Assembly (NCBI RefSeq): GCF_029266855.1 | Contig: NZ_JAQSWB010000008.1 | Span: 62,001 to 126,000 of the forward strand | DNA from: Fluviicola sp. | GTDB lineage: Bacteria; Bacteroidota; Bacteroidia; Flavobacteriales_D; Crocinitomicaceae | Length of the DNA stretch: 64,000 nucleotides | Direction of reading: 5' to 3' | In this document: one piece after another, positions 16,632 through 24,655 of the stretch | How the letters are laid out: each line of letters begins with the position of its first letter | How positions within the stretch are numbered: position 1 is the first letter of the stretch | Made by a program: the position numbers and the translations under genes | Notes under the pieces: model-generated | What the model saw: only the letters and a program-made list of their open reading frames with translations | Database searches by the model: none | What the model was told of the DNA's origin: nothing

Positions 16632-17653
16632 ATCTTATTAAGTTGTTCTATCGTGTATTTTACATCATCCTGCGAAATATCCAAATGAGTAACCAAGCGG
16701 ATCATTCCGGGACCAAATGCAGAAACTTTCACTCCTAATTCTCCGAATTTCTGAATGTAAAAGTCACGCTTTGTTTCCTCTTTCAAAATTACAACTAAAA
16801 TGTTTGTTTCAACCGGCAAAGTGTTTTCAACCCAATCACATTTTAGAAAAGCACTTTCCAGTTCTTTTGCTTTTGCATGATCTTCAGTAAGCCGGTCAAC
16901 ATTATGCTTTAAGGCGTACAAACCGGCAGCAGCTAAAAATCCTGCCTGACGCATTCCTCCGCCCATTACTTTCCGTACTCTTCTCGCCTGGTGAATAAAC
17001 TCCTTTGTTCCAATCAAAAGAGATCCAACCGGAGCGCCCAAACCTTTCGAAAGACAAATTGAAATGGAATCGAACTGTGAAGCGTATTTCTTTATTTCAA
17101 TGTCATTAACCGCCAATGCATTAAAAACACGTGCTCCATCCAAGTGAAGCGGAATGTTTCTTGACTTTGCCAAGCGGGCAATTTCTTCAATATCCTGAAA
17201 ATTATAAACAGCACCTCCACCCCGGTTTGCGGTATCTTCAAGTGAAATCAATTGTGTTACCGGGAAGTGAATGTCATCGGGCATAATCCATTTTTCAATT
17301 TCAGCCGCAGTTAAACGTCCGCGGTTTCCATGTAACAACCGAACAGAAGCACCTGAATTCTTGGCAATTCCTCCTCCTTCGTATTTATACACATGACTTT
17401 CTTCGTGGCAAATAACTTCTCCACCGGGTTTAACATGAATGTTGATCGCGATCTGATTGGTTTGTGTTCCGCTTGCGCAGAATAAAGCAGCTTCCTTACC
17501 AAAAAGTTGTGCTGCAAATATCTGTAATTCATTCACTGTCGGATCTTCCCCATAAACGTCATCTCCAACCGAAGCGTGAAACATCTTATCCAGCATTTCC
17601 GCAGACGGTTTTGTAACTGTATCAGAGCGAAAATCAACAAAATCCCGGTTCAT
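16628..17653 (-). CDS. ltaE: Low-specificity L-threonine aldolase
   Basis: A fold-type I PLP enzyme of 341 aa that cleaves threonine or allo-threonine to glycine and acetaldehyde. Signatures are DFRSDTVTKPSAEM at the N-terminus, VGDDVYGEDPTVNELQ near 30-45, LHLDGARVFNA near 170 and the PLP lysine in SICLSKGLGAPVGSLL near 205. Length matches the family. A consensus -7 box (TAAGTTTG on the minus strand, 17667-17674) lies 13 nt upstream of the ATG without a clear -33 partner. Confidence 0.95.
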   Translation of the reverse strand: MNRDFVDFRSDTVTKPSAEMLDKMFHASVGDDVYGEDPTVNELQIFAAQLFGKEAALFCASGTQTNQIAINIHVKPGGEVICHEESHVYKYEGGGIAKNSGASVRLLHGNRGRLTAAEIEKWIMPDDIHFPVTQLISLEDTANRGGGAVYNFQDIEEIARLAKSRNIPLHLDGARVFNALAVNDIEIKKYASQFDSISICLSKGLGAPVGSLLIGTKEFIHQARRVRKVMGGGMRQAGFLAAAGLYALKHNVDRLTEDHAKAKELESAFLKCDWVENTLPVETNILVVILKEETKRDFYIQKFGELGVKVSAFGPGMIRLVTHLDISQDDVKYTIEQLNKI

Positions 17654-17783
17654 ATTTTTTTTGGAGCAAACTTATGGCAATTCCTTCTAAAAACGATCCG
17701 ATTTATAGTTTTTTTCAAATTCCTCAAAAGGCATTGTGAAAAATTACTATTTTCGGGCCATAATAACTTAATAAATCTAAATT

Positions 17784-18017
17784 ATGAAAACAATCGCTTT
17801 AATCGCCTGTGTAGCGGCCTTGGGTCTGGCATCATGTAAAAAAACGTATTCTTGTAACTGTACTGAAATTTATAACGATAACGGGATAAATTACAGTTCT
17901 GATGAAACGTATCCAGTTGTTGCCAAGAAAAAAGACAAGCAATCCGAGTGTGATAAATATGAAACCGGAGCTTATCAAACTTACGAAGGAAGTACACGTA
18001 CATGTACAGTTAACTAA
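17784..18017 (+). CDS. Small cysteine-rich lipoprotein
   Basis: A 77-aa peptide with a signal peptide and lipobox LASC (Cys at residue 18). The mature part is short and contains five further cysteines (YSCNCTEIY, SECDKYE, RTCTVN) that could form disulfides. I recognise no family, but very short lipoproteins of this kind are common in Flavobacteriales. It is monocistronic with its own terminator. A TATTTTCG box at 17748 is a possible -7 element. Confidence 0.65.
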   Translation: MKTIALIACVAALGLASCKKTYSCNCTEIYNDNGINYSSDETYPVVAKKKDKQSECDKYETGAYQTYEGSTRTCTVN

Positions 18018-18042
18018 GATCTGTCAAATTTACACTAAAAAC

Positions 18043-18070
18043 AAAGGGCTGGTTTTTCCGGCCTTTTTTG
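18043..18070 (+). terminator. Intrinsic terminator after the small lipoprotein
   Basis: The stem AAAGGGCTGG pairs imperfectly with CCGGCCTTT across a TTTTT loop and ends in a T-run on the + strand. Confidence 0.7.
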
Positions 18071-18104
18071 TTATCTGATTTTACCTCAGGACAAATATTT
18101 GGAC

Positions 18105-18141
18105 ACAAAAAAACCATCTCTCCGTAAAAACGAAAAGATGG
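18105..18141 (-). terminator. Intrinsic terminator of rpmH
   Basis: On the minus strand ACCATCTTTTCG pairs with CGGAGAGATGGT (GU pairs allowed) and is followed by seven T residues. It lies 31 nt past the rpmH stop. Confidence 0.8.
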
Positions 18142-18171
18142 TCGATATCTTAAATAAAGATTTACAGGCTA

Positions 18172-18330
18172 TTAACGCTTGTGGAAACCTTCGTCAGAAA
18201 CTGTCAATTTTTTACGGCCTTTACGACGACGTGCAGCTAAAACTTTACGTCCGTTCTTAGTTGCCATTCGGCTACGGAATCCGTGCTTGTTTCTTCTCTT
18301 TCTTACAGATGGTTGAAACGTTCTTTTCAT
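18172..18330 (-). CDS. rpmH: 50S ribosomal protein L34
   Basis: A 52-codon gene that size filters easily miss. The protein begins [20 protein letters not shown] and ends EGFHKR; the family core (K-R-T-F-Q-P-S, HGFRSRM, NGRKVL, RRRKGR) is intact. L34 is a basic component of the large ribosomal subunit. The usual neighbours rnpA and yidC are absent here; it stands alone, divergent from the MsbA-like gene, with its own promoter and terminator. Confidence 0.97.
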   Translation of the reverse strand: MKRTFQPSVRKRRNKHGFRSRMATKNGRKVLAARRRKGRKKLTVSDEGFHKR

Positions 18331-18376
18331 GATCTATACTTTATTCGAATGTTCTTATTGCTTTCTAAAATTCCTG

Positions 18377-18391
18377 AAATGTCAGACATTT
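18377..18391 (-). promoter_or_regulatory. 15-bp palindrome in the rpmH leader
   Basis: AAATGTC and GACATTT flank a single A. The adjacent TGTCAGA is repeated 10 bp further on. It would fall about 10-20 nt downstream of the predicted rpmH transcription start, so it could be a leader hairpin or a protein-binding site. Evidence is symmetry only. Confidence 0.35.
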
Positions 18392-18405
18392 GTCAGAATG
18401 GGGTG

Positions 18406-18436
18406 CAAAGATAGGTAGATTTTCTAATTTTTCAAG
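18406..18436 (-). promoter_or_regulatory. Promoter of rpmH
   Basis: The minus strand reads CTTG (18433-18436), exactly 19 bp, then TATCTTTG (18406-18413). The -7 box is a perfect match to TAnnTTTG. A start near 18400 leaves a leader of about 70 nt. Confidence 0.75.
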
Positions 18437-18464
18437 TTTTAATAGAAAATAATCGAAAAAAAAG

Positions 18465-18494
18465 TTTGTTTAAGTCAATCACCGATTACTTTTG
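18465..18494 (+). promoter_or_regulatory. Promoter of the MsbA-like transporter gene
   Basis: TTTG (18465-18468), 18 bp, TACTTTTG (18487-18494). Both boxes match the Bacteroidota consensus. Transcription would start near 18500, which places the upstream TTG-initiated reading frame inside the promoter and supports the ATG at 18517. Confidence 0.7.
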
Positions 18495-18516
18495 TGTTAC
18501 AAAAATCGGGAAAAAG

Positions 18517-20334
18517 ATGTTGCGACCAAAACAAGCTAAAAAAGAAAAGATCCATTTAACACGCGACAGTTACAAAAAGGCACGTAAACTTTTCCATTAT
18601 TTGAAGCCTTACCGCTTTGAATATGGGATTGGCTGGATCTTCCTAGTCCTCTCTACCTCCGTAGGGTTGATCTTCCCCATTTTACTCGGGCAATTACTCG
18701 GATTAAGCAGCGGCTCCCAAACAAGTATGGCCGAAGCAATTCACGCCATTGATCTGTCAAACATAACCACTGTAGCAGTTACTTTATTCGCACTATTCGG
18801 CGGACAAGCTATATTCAGTTACTTCCGGGTTGTCTTGTTTACAAACGTTACCGAAAAGGCACTACGTGATTTGCGTTACGACGTTTTCCAGAAAATGCTG
18901 CACCTCCCGATGGATTTCTTTAACCGGAACACTGTGGGTGAATTAACCAGCAGACTTTCTGCCGACATTACACAAATTCAGGAGACACTCCGAACCACTG
19001 TAGCGGAATTCTTCAGACAAATTATAATGGTTATCGGAGGAATTGCTTATTTGACCTTTGTATCCTGGAAGCTTTCATTGATCATGCTGTCTACCGTTCC
19101 GGTGATTATGATCGTAGCTGTTTTATTCGGACGCTTTATTAAGCGCTTATCCAAAGAAGCACAGGATCAAACTGCAACTTCCAATGCAATTGCGGAAGAA
19201 TCGCTTACCGGAATTGGAAATATCAAAGCATTTACAAATGAGAACTACCTCATCACGAAGTTTAAATCTTCCATTGAGGAAATTCGCAGGCTCAATATCA
19301 AAAGCGGAATGTGGAGAGGATTATTTATCTCTTTCATGGTATTCTGCATGTTCGGATCGATTGTCTTTATTGTTTGGCAAGGTTTGTTAATGACGCAGGG
19401 AACCAACCCCGAACTGAGTGACGGTGATTTGTATTCCTTCCTGATGGTGACTCTATTAATGGCAGCCAGTATCGGTTCCTTGCCGGATTTTTACAGCGGA
19501 ATTCAAAAAACGATCGGGGGAACGGAAAAATTGATGGATATCATCAATGAAACAAGTGAATCTGATTTATTCAAGGGAAGTGACAAACCTGAAATCGACG
19601 GTTCCATCCGTTTTGAGAATGTTCACTTCTCCTATCCGCAACGCTCAGAAATTGAAGTTCTAAAGGGCATTTCATTTGAATTAAACAGGAATGAAACGCT
19701 CGCCCTGGTAGGAACTTCCGGTGGCGGAAAAACCACCATTTCTTCCCTGGTTTTAAACTACTACAAGGTCAACAAGGGAGCCATTTATTTTGGAGAAGCC
19801 AATGCTGATTCCATTGATATCAAATACTTAAGAGAGCACATCGCAATCGTTCCGCAGGATGTTTTGCTCTTTGCAGGAACTATTTTAGAGAACATTGCTT
19901 TTGGAAGCCCCAAGGCAAGTGAAGATGAGATTATAAGTGCTGCAAAACAGGCAAATGCTTATGATTTTATCATGAGTTTCCCGGATGGTTTCAAAACACA
20001 GGTCGGAGATCGCGGAATCCAGCTTTCCGGGGGGCAAAAACAGCGTATTGCCATTGCACGGGCGATTCTTAAAAACCCAACGATCCTGATTTTAGATGAG
20101 GCCACTTCCGCCTTGGATTCCGAATCAGAACGCGTGGTTCAGGACGCTTTGGAAAAACTAATGCATGGAAGAACTTGTATCGTTATCGCCCACCGATTAA
20201 GCACCATCCGCAATGCGGATAAGATCTTAGTTCTGCAACATGGAATGATCGTTGAAAGCGGGAATCATACTGACCTGATGGCTACCAGCGGAGCGTATTC
20301 GGATTTGGTGAAGATCCAGGTTAATTTGGGTTAA
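18517..20334 (+). CDS. ABC transporter, fused permease/ATPase (MsbA-like)
   Basis: The product (605 aa from the ATG at 18517) is a half-size exporter. Six transmembrane helices occupy about residues 30-320, and the nucleotide-binding domain follows with Walker A GTSGGGKTT near 412, Q-loop VPQDVLLFAG, signature LSGGQKQR near 512, Walker B ILILDEATSALD and the H-loop IVIAHRLST. It forms a homodimer in the inner membrane. Lipid A flipping is a reasonable guess but drug or peptide export is equally possible. I reject the 17-codon-longer TTG frame because a good promoter lies inside it. Confidence 0.92.
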   Translation: MLRPKQAKKEKIHLTRDSYKKARKLFHYLKPYRFEYGIGWIFLVLSTSVGLIFPILLGQLLGLSSGSQTSMAEAIHAIDLSNITTVAVTLFALFGGQAIFSYFRVVLFTNVTEKALRDLRYDVFQKMLHLPMDFFNRNTVGELTSRLSADITQIQETLRTTVAEFFRQIIMVIGGIAYLTFVSWKLSLIMLSTVPVIMIVAVLFGRFIKRLSKEAQDQTATSNAIAEESLTGIGNIKAFTNENYLITKFKSSIEEIRRLNIKSGMWRGLFISFMVFCMFGSIVFIVWQGLLMTQGTNPELSDGDLYSFLMVTLLMAASIGSLPDFYSGIQKTIGGTEKLMDIINETSESDLFKGSDKPEIDGSIRFENVHFSYPQRSEIEVLKGISFELNRNETLALVGTSGGGKTTISSLVLNYYKVNKGAIYFGEANADSIDIKYLREHIAIVPQDVLLFAGTILENIAFGSPKASEDEIISAAKQANAYDFIMSFPDGFKTQVGDRGIQLSGGQKQRIAIARAILKNPTILILDEATSALDSESERVVQDALEKLMHGRTCIVIAHRLSTIRNADKILVLQHGMIVESGNHTDLMATSGAYSDLVKIQVNLG

Positions 20335-20866
20335 AACTCAGGTACGAGTGAGACATTCGCGCCTGCTTATGGGTAATTCCGAATTTACACTTTTGAGAAA
20401 AACAATTAGGTATTGAGATTTTAGAAGTCTATGATTTTAAGACTGATTTTTCTTCAAACAGATAGTAGATTAAGGCGAAAATGCAGTAAAATCACGTGTT
20501 AATTCCTTAACGAAAGTCACTTTATACTCGCTCTAAAGTCGCTCTACCTATGCTCTATCGTCACGCTATCTATTCTTCACCTATTTTTGAGCAGAAAAAC
20601 AGGTCCATTTTCAGCTTATGAAATTTACACTTGTGGGAAATCTGTTCTGAAATTTAAAATTATTTATTTCCCACGGAATGCTTTCGCGTTAGCTCCAACG
20701 TTGGCGCAGGAACACAGGTGAACACAGAAGTTCACTAATTATTGACCGGACAAAAGACTTAAGATGCAGACTTATGGGGAGATTGTAAAAACCCCGAACT
20801 TACTAAACCTGGGTTAATCCTCTTACCTCAAATCACAATAGAACCAAACAGCATTTTTCATTTAAT
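20335..20866. other. Non-coding stretch with degenerate direct repeats
   Basis: No gene is supported here. Two diverged copies of a 20-bp block (GAATTTACACTTTTGAGAAA at 20381 and a relative at 20621), each preceded by GCTTATG, lie 240 bp apart. GCTCTA recurs at 20530, 20541 and 20552, 11 bp apart, with GCTATC at 20565. Fragments resembling octad cores (GATTTTAAGACTG near 20435, AGACTTAAGATGCAGACTTA near 20755) are also present. It looks like a graveyard of old intergenic repeats. Confidence 0.5.
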
Positions 20867-20912
20867 AAAAAGGCCCGTCCCGCTCCGACTGTTGTCAGAA
20901 ACGAGACGAGCC
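20867..20912 (-). terminator. Terminator of the MauG/MbnP operon
   Basis: On the minus strand GGCTCGTCTCG pairs with CGGGACGGGCC using two GU pairs, followed by a T-run. It lies 35 nt past the last gene. A second hairpin, CCTATCT/AGATAGG at 20916-20941, precedes it. Confidence 0.85.
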
Positions 20913-20947
20913 TATCCTATCTTACGCAAATTTTAGATAGGCAACAA

Positions 20948-22240
20948 TTATTGCAATGCGATTTTTGAATAACTCACTTTTCCGTTATTGGTAACTTTCA
21001 ATGTGAAAACACCTGCAGATTCTTTAGAAAGATCAATTAATTGTTCGTTTCCATTAAATGCAACGGCAAATACTTTTTGACCTGTTGCGTTGTAAATTTC
21101 CAATTCCACCAAACCGGAAGCATCCGGAAGTTTCAAATTAAAAATACCATTTGACGGATTCGGCGCGATTTGAGCATCCATTTTCTCCTGTTCTTTTACG
21201 GATAATGGATCTGTGAAACAGGTAACACCTGAACTCGGGATCGTGATCGTCACCCCCATTGTAATATCATCCATTTCAGGAGCTCCGTAATAAGATGTTC
21301 CCAGGATGTAAGGAAATTCAGGAACACCGTTCCCGTCAATTGTAATGAAATAAGCGTATGTTCCTGACGGATAATCAGGAGTTATGCAAAAACGTCCGTT
21401 GTATTCATCCAAATCGCCGCCGTTTGATACAGACCAGGCATAATCTTCCACATAAGTACCAAGCGGGTAAGTTCCGCTAACAGCAGGGCCATACTGTCCG
21501 GAACTTAAAACTGTTCCATCGGGAAGCGTAGTTCTTGTGGTCATATTTCGCAAAGCATACCCGGTTTTCATTCGTGTAATGCCGCTACCTGTATCCATTG
21601 GAGTAGAATACCCGTAAGGTCCGTAAATCGGATAACCATCAAATGCATAACCAATGATCGGAGAATGTTCGTTTGACGGTATTCCCTCATACAAGCGCAG
21701 TGGATTCGCATGGCTGTGATAAGCTCCTTGTTGCTGCGGATGAGCTCCCAGGGTTGTATCCAGGACAAATCCTTCCGACAAGTAAACTTCCACGTTCCAG
21801 GTTCCTACCCCCATTCCGTTGTTGTTTGTTCCATTGTAATAATGTGCATTCGACAATCCATAAGCCGGGACACCATTATTCAATAAACCGATTGATCCTA
21901 CCATCGGAACACCCGTTTTTGTGGCCGGAACGGAAGGAACCCGCGGGAAACGGTAAACATAATTTTGTGCTGTTGGAGCTCCCGGATTCAGGAATCTTCC
22001 CATCCCGGTTGTCATACCATCCGACTCAGTCCAGACATACGTATTGTTATAACAAACTTTCGTAACGTTTGCCAATACTGTTGAAGTGTAAAAAACATAA
22101 GTCGGCGGATTTCCCTGGGAAGCTGTATTTTCCCAGTAGCTGGCATATTCTCCCTGGTTCATAATCCAATTATCCAATCCGGATTGTGCCTGTGCTTTAA
22201 GACAGATTAAAGCCAAAACAAGTAAGGTTACTTTTTTCAT
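20948..22240 (-). CDS. Secreted YHYH-domain protein with T9SS sorting domain
   Basis: The product (430 aa) has a signal peptide (MKKVTLLVLALICLKAQAQ), a central YHYH-type domain with YHSHANPLRL and the GYAFDGYPIYGPYGY block near 200, and a C-terminal type A T9SS signal beginning APNPSNGIFNLKL near 360. YHYH proteins are uncharacterised; the conserved His and Tyr residues suggest metal binding. It is the last gene of the ECF sigma operon, 9 nt after the MauG-like gene, so its role is probably linked to a metal or redox stress response at the cell surface. Confidence 0.85.
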   Translation of the reverse strand: MKKVTLLVLALICLKAQAQSGLDNWIMNQGEYASYWENTASQGNPPTYVFYTSTVLANVTKVCYNNTYVWTESDGMTTGMGRFLNPGAPTAQNYVYRFPRVPSVPATKTGVPMVGSIGLLNNGVPAYGLSNAHYYNGTNNNGMGVGTWNVEVYLSEGFVLDTTLGAHPQQQGAYHSHANPLRLYEGIPSNEHSPIIGYAFDGYPIYGPYGYSTPMDTGSGITRMKTGYALRNMTTRTTLPDGTVLSSGQYGPAVSGTYPLGTYVEDYAWSVSNGGDLDEYNGRFCITPDYPSGTYAYFITIDGNGVPEFPYILGTSYYGAPEMDDITMGVTITIPSSGVTCFTDPLSVKEQEKMDAQIAPNPSNGIFNLKLPDASGLVELEIYNATGQKVFAVAFNGNEQLIDLSKESAGVFTLKVTNNGKVSYSKIALQ

Positions 22241-22249
22241 GTATTTGTA

Positions 22250-23266
22250 TTAAAATGTTCGTGGGTATTGAAATTGTTTATTGTTTAAAAAGGTATTATC
22301 TGTAAGTGTTTTAAGAAAAGCAATAAGGTTCCGTTTATCAGCTTCGGTTAAATTAATTCCACCCCGAAGTTCCGGAGCCAGAGTTACTGACGAATGAACG
22401 TCTGAAGAATAATGAAAAAGTACCATTTGAAGACTCCGGTATCTTCCGTCATGCATATAGGGAGCAGAACGTTCAATATTCCGAAGTGTCGGCACCTTAA
22501 ATTTCAATGAATCCGAACTTTTCCGGGTTATATTCATTCTTCCTGCATCTTTCAAAAGCGAATCCGGAGCCAAACCGTTATTTTGAAATGTTTGATTCGT
22601 AAACAAGGGTTCAGTATGACATGAAGCACAATGTTCCTTAAACAGCAGGTAACCATTGCTTTCCTGTTCTGTGAAACTTATTCCCTTTTCACCGCGAATC
22701 ACCTGATCGTATTTTGAATCGGCACTTACCAGTGTCAGCATAAACTGGGAAATAGCTTTAAGAAAACGCTCTCCGGTAATTGTTTCCGTACGAAACGCAG
22801 CTTTAAAAAGTCGTTTATATTTCGCTTGCAACTTGATTTTCTGAAGTACATGAGGAAGCGTTTCATCCATTTCCAGATGATTCTCCAATGGAGCGAGTGC
22901 CTGCATATCCAGGTGATTTACCGCACCGTCCCACATAAAACTTTTTCCCCAGGCCAAATTCACTAAAACCGGAGAATTGCGCGTTCCGATCCGGTCTTTG
23001 ATTCCATGGCTCAGGGCATGGTCTACATGTGTAAATGCATTGTATGGAGAATGACAGGAAGCACAGGAAACAGTGCTGTCTGCAGACAAAACAGGGTCAT
23101 AAAAAAGGACTCTTCCTAATTGAACAGTTGCAGAATCCAGAGGATTTTTCTTGAAGTTGTAAACCGGTTCCGGCCAATCTGATGGAGTTTTCCATAACTC
23201 CTCCGAGTATCGAAAAGAAACCATCAACAAAATCAAGGTCAAACAAAGTACTTCAAGTCGCTTCAT
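22250..23266 (-). CDS. Di-heme cytochrome c peroxidase, MauG/MbnH type
   Basis: A periplasmic 338-aa protein with an N-terminal hydrophobic segment and two CXXCH heme c sites: CASCH near residue 80 and CASCH near 217. The ending APYMHDGRYRSLQMVLFHY and LIAFLKTL is typical of the bacterial CcpA/MauG superfamily. In methanobactin operons MbnH oxidises a tryptophan of the partner MbnP to kynurenine. The gene immediately upstream here encodes an MbnP-like protein and overlaps by 4 bp, so the MbnH-type role is the preferred inference over simple peroxide removal. Confidence 0.88.
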   Translation of the reverse strand: MKRLEVLCLTLILLMVSFRYSEELWKTPSDWPEPVYNFKKNPLDSATVQLGRVLFYDPVLSADSTVSCASCHSPYNAFTHVDHALSHGIKDRIGTRNSPVLVNLAWGKSFMWDGAVNHLDMQALAPLENHLEMDETLPHVLQKIKLQAKYKRLFKAAFRTETITGERFLKAISQFMLTLVSADSKYDQVIRGEKGISFTEQESNGYLLFKEHCASCHTEPLFTNQTFQNNGLAPDSLLKDAGRMNITRKSSDSLKFKVPTLRNIERSAPYMHDGRYRSLQMVLFHYSSDVHSSVTLAPELRGGINLTEADKRNLIAFLKTLTDNTFLNNKQFQYPRTF

Positions 23267-23931
23267 GGTTTCAGATCAACAGATTTTACAAGTAATTGAG
23301 CATATTCAACCGCCCTGATGCAAGGTGACATTACATGCAGGTTCGCTTGCGGCCGGATTATTTCCTGCATCAACAAATCCAAATCAATTGTCACTTTTAG
23401 TTCACCGTCTGCGTTATTAGTTTTCAAACTAATTTGCTGTGCTCCTGAAAAAGGGAAAGCATATCCGCCCAAATGTAATTGGAATGCTTCGCGTTTTGGT
23501 TTGATGAAAGTTCCTTCCAGTTTACAATTGATATAACCACTTTGCCAGCTCCAATACATTCCATGCATCGGATCAAGAGCTCCGGACATTGCTCCGGAAG
23601 TATTTGTAATACTGTCAATCCCAAATAAAAAACGGATTCCATCAACTTTCTTCGGATCAATGTTCTGAAAAATCAATTTCCGGGTAGAATCAAGTTCCAA
23701 ATCGACCAAATAAGCATTTACAGGATCAGCAGCAACTAAATGACCATTTTGATAAAATTCAAATTTTGACAAATAAAAACGAGCCTGTTCCAGCTGAAAT
23801 GAACAATCCTTTAATTCAACCGGCTGATTCAAAATAAGCACCCGTTCACCAACAGCCAGGTTCACATCCAACGTAAGCTGACCCCAGCCCAAAAACGGAA
23901 TCAAAAACAAACAATATTTAAGTTTATTCAT
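23263..23931 (-). CDS. MbnP-like copper-binding periplasmic protein
   Basis: A 222-aa exported protein (signal MNKLKYCLFLIPFLGWGQ). The body matches the MbnP pattern: a first strand LTLDVNLAVGERVLILN, LEQARFYLSKFEFYQNG, then HGMYWSWQSGYINCKLEG with the Trp pair characteristic of the family, and a closing MSPCIRAVEYAQLLVKS region. In the known MbnP a Trp oxidised to kynurenine contributes to a copper site. I start at the ATG at 23931, which overlaps the previous stop as TGATG; the frame is open one TTG codon further. The family call is from remembered motifs and should be treated as probable. Confidence 0.75.
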   Translation of the reverse strand: MNKLKYCLFLIPFLGWGQLTLDVNLAVGERVLILNQPVELKDCSFQLEQARFYLSKFEFYQNGHLVAADPVNAYLVDLELDSTRKLIFQNIDPKKVDGIRFLFGIDSITNTSGAMSGALDPMHGMYWSWQSGYINCKLEGTFIKPKREAFQLHLGGYAFPFSGAQQISLKTNNADGELKVTIDLDLLMQEIIRPQANLHVMSPCIRAVEYAQLLVKSVDLKP

Positions 23932-24365
23932 CAATGTTTAGGTCCTTTTTTAGGTGAAAACAAGTGTGCAATTTCCCGGTTCAACTGCCTGAAATAGCCT
24001 TTTTGTTCTGGCTTACACAGTTTTTCAATATCTTTAAAATGATTGAAATGGATCCGTTCAATTCCCGCTTCGACTTTTAAAATTTCCTGCAGCAGGCTAT
24101 CTGAAAGCGGTTCATTCAAATTCGAATACAATTTTTGTTTCTGCTGCTGAAGCTGCTGTTCGGCACTTTCAATTGCTTTCCGATGTCCGCGGATCAATTT
24201 ATCATATTCAGCAACCTGTTTTTCATCGAAATGTAATTTCTCAATAATCTCATTTCTGGGTCCGTGATGTCTGCGCTCCGGCGCCATCCACCATTTGTAG
24301 ATGAATAATGCATTGCTTAAGAGCAGCACTACGAGAAAACCGTTTCTTATCAGTGACTTTTTCAT
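23931..24365 (-). CDS. CpxP/Spy-like periplasmic heavy-metal sensor
   Basis: A 144-aa protein with an N-terminal membrane anchor (GFLVVLLLSNALFIYKWW) and a periplasmic all-helical domain. The first helix carries LHFDEKQVAEYDKLIRGHRKAI, the pattern of the LTxxQ-type CpxP/Spy/CnrX family, preceded by the metal-ligand-like RRHHGPRN. The C-terminus KKGPKH is basic. Such proteins sense metals or chaperone misfolded envelope proteins, and members sit beside ECF sigma and anti-sigma genes. It overlaps both neighbours by 1-4 bp. Confidence 0.75.
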   Translation of the reverse strand: MKKSLIRNGFLVVLLLSNALFIYKWWMAPERRHHGPRNEIIEKLHFDEKQVAEYDKLIRGHRKAIESAEQQLQQQKQKLYSNLNEPLSDSLLQEILKVEAGIERIHFNHFKDIEKLCKPEQKGYFRQLNREIAHLFSPKKGPKH

Positions 24366-24622
24366 CGGTACAACTGATTGGTTGGTGCAAGATCCATTTC
24401 AGAAACAAGGTTCGAATCCTTTCCTGGTGAATTACCTGTTCTTAATACGATCAAGTTTAGGGCAATGATCAATGCCAATCCCGTGAGGTAAACAACTGTT
24501 TTTCCAGCCGACAAGCGATCAAGCAGCTGTTCCTGCACTTTCGCCTGAATGCGCGTAAAAAGAAATGGGGAAACTTCCACTGTTTCAATTTTTTCCAAAG
24601 CTTGTAACGGATCTCTTTTCAT
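24362..24622 (-). CDS. Small single-pass membrane protein, probable anti-sigma factor
   Basis: An 86-aa protein with one transmembrane helix (about 40-61, TVVYLTGLALIIALNLIVL) and a cytoplasmic N-terminal helix SPFLFTRIQAKVQEQL. It begins 33 nt after the ECF sigma gene and overlaps the CpxP-like gene by 4 bp. Position and topology match the minimal anti-sigma or CnrY-like subunits that pair with a CnrX-type sensor. There is no recognisable ASD/zinc motif, so this is inference from context. Confidence 0.55.
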   Translation of the reverse strand: MKRDPLQALEKIETVEVSPFLFTRIQAKVQEQLLDRLSAGKTVVYLTGLALIIALNLIVLRTGNSPGKDSNLVSEMDLAPTNQLYR

Positions 24623-24655
24623 GTTGTTCTTTTGTTTTAGACGACACTTTTTAGT

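Noticed and set aside
18466-18516. TTG-started N-terminal extension of the MsbA-like protein
   Set aside because: The stretch contains a TTTG-N18-TACTTTTG promoter, so it is upstream of the transcription start.
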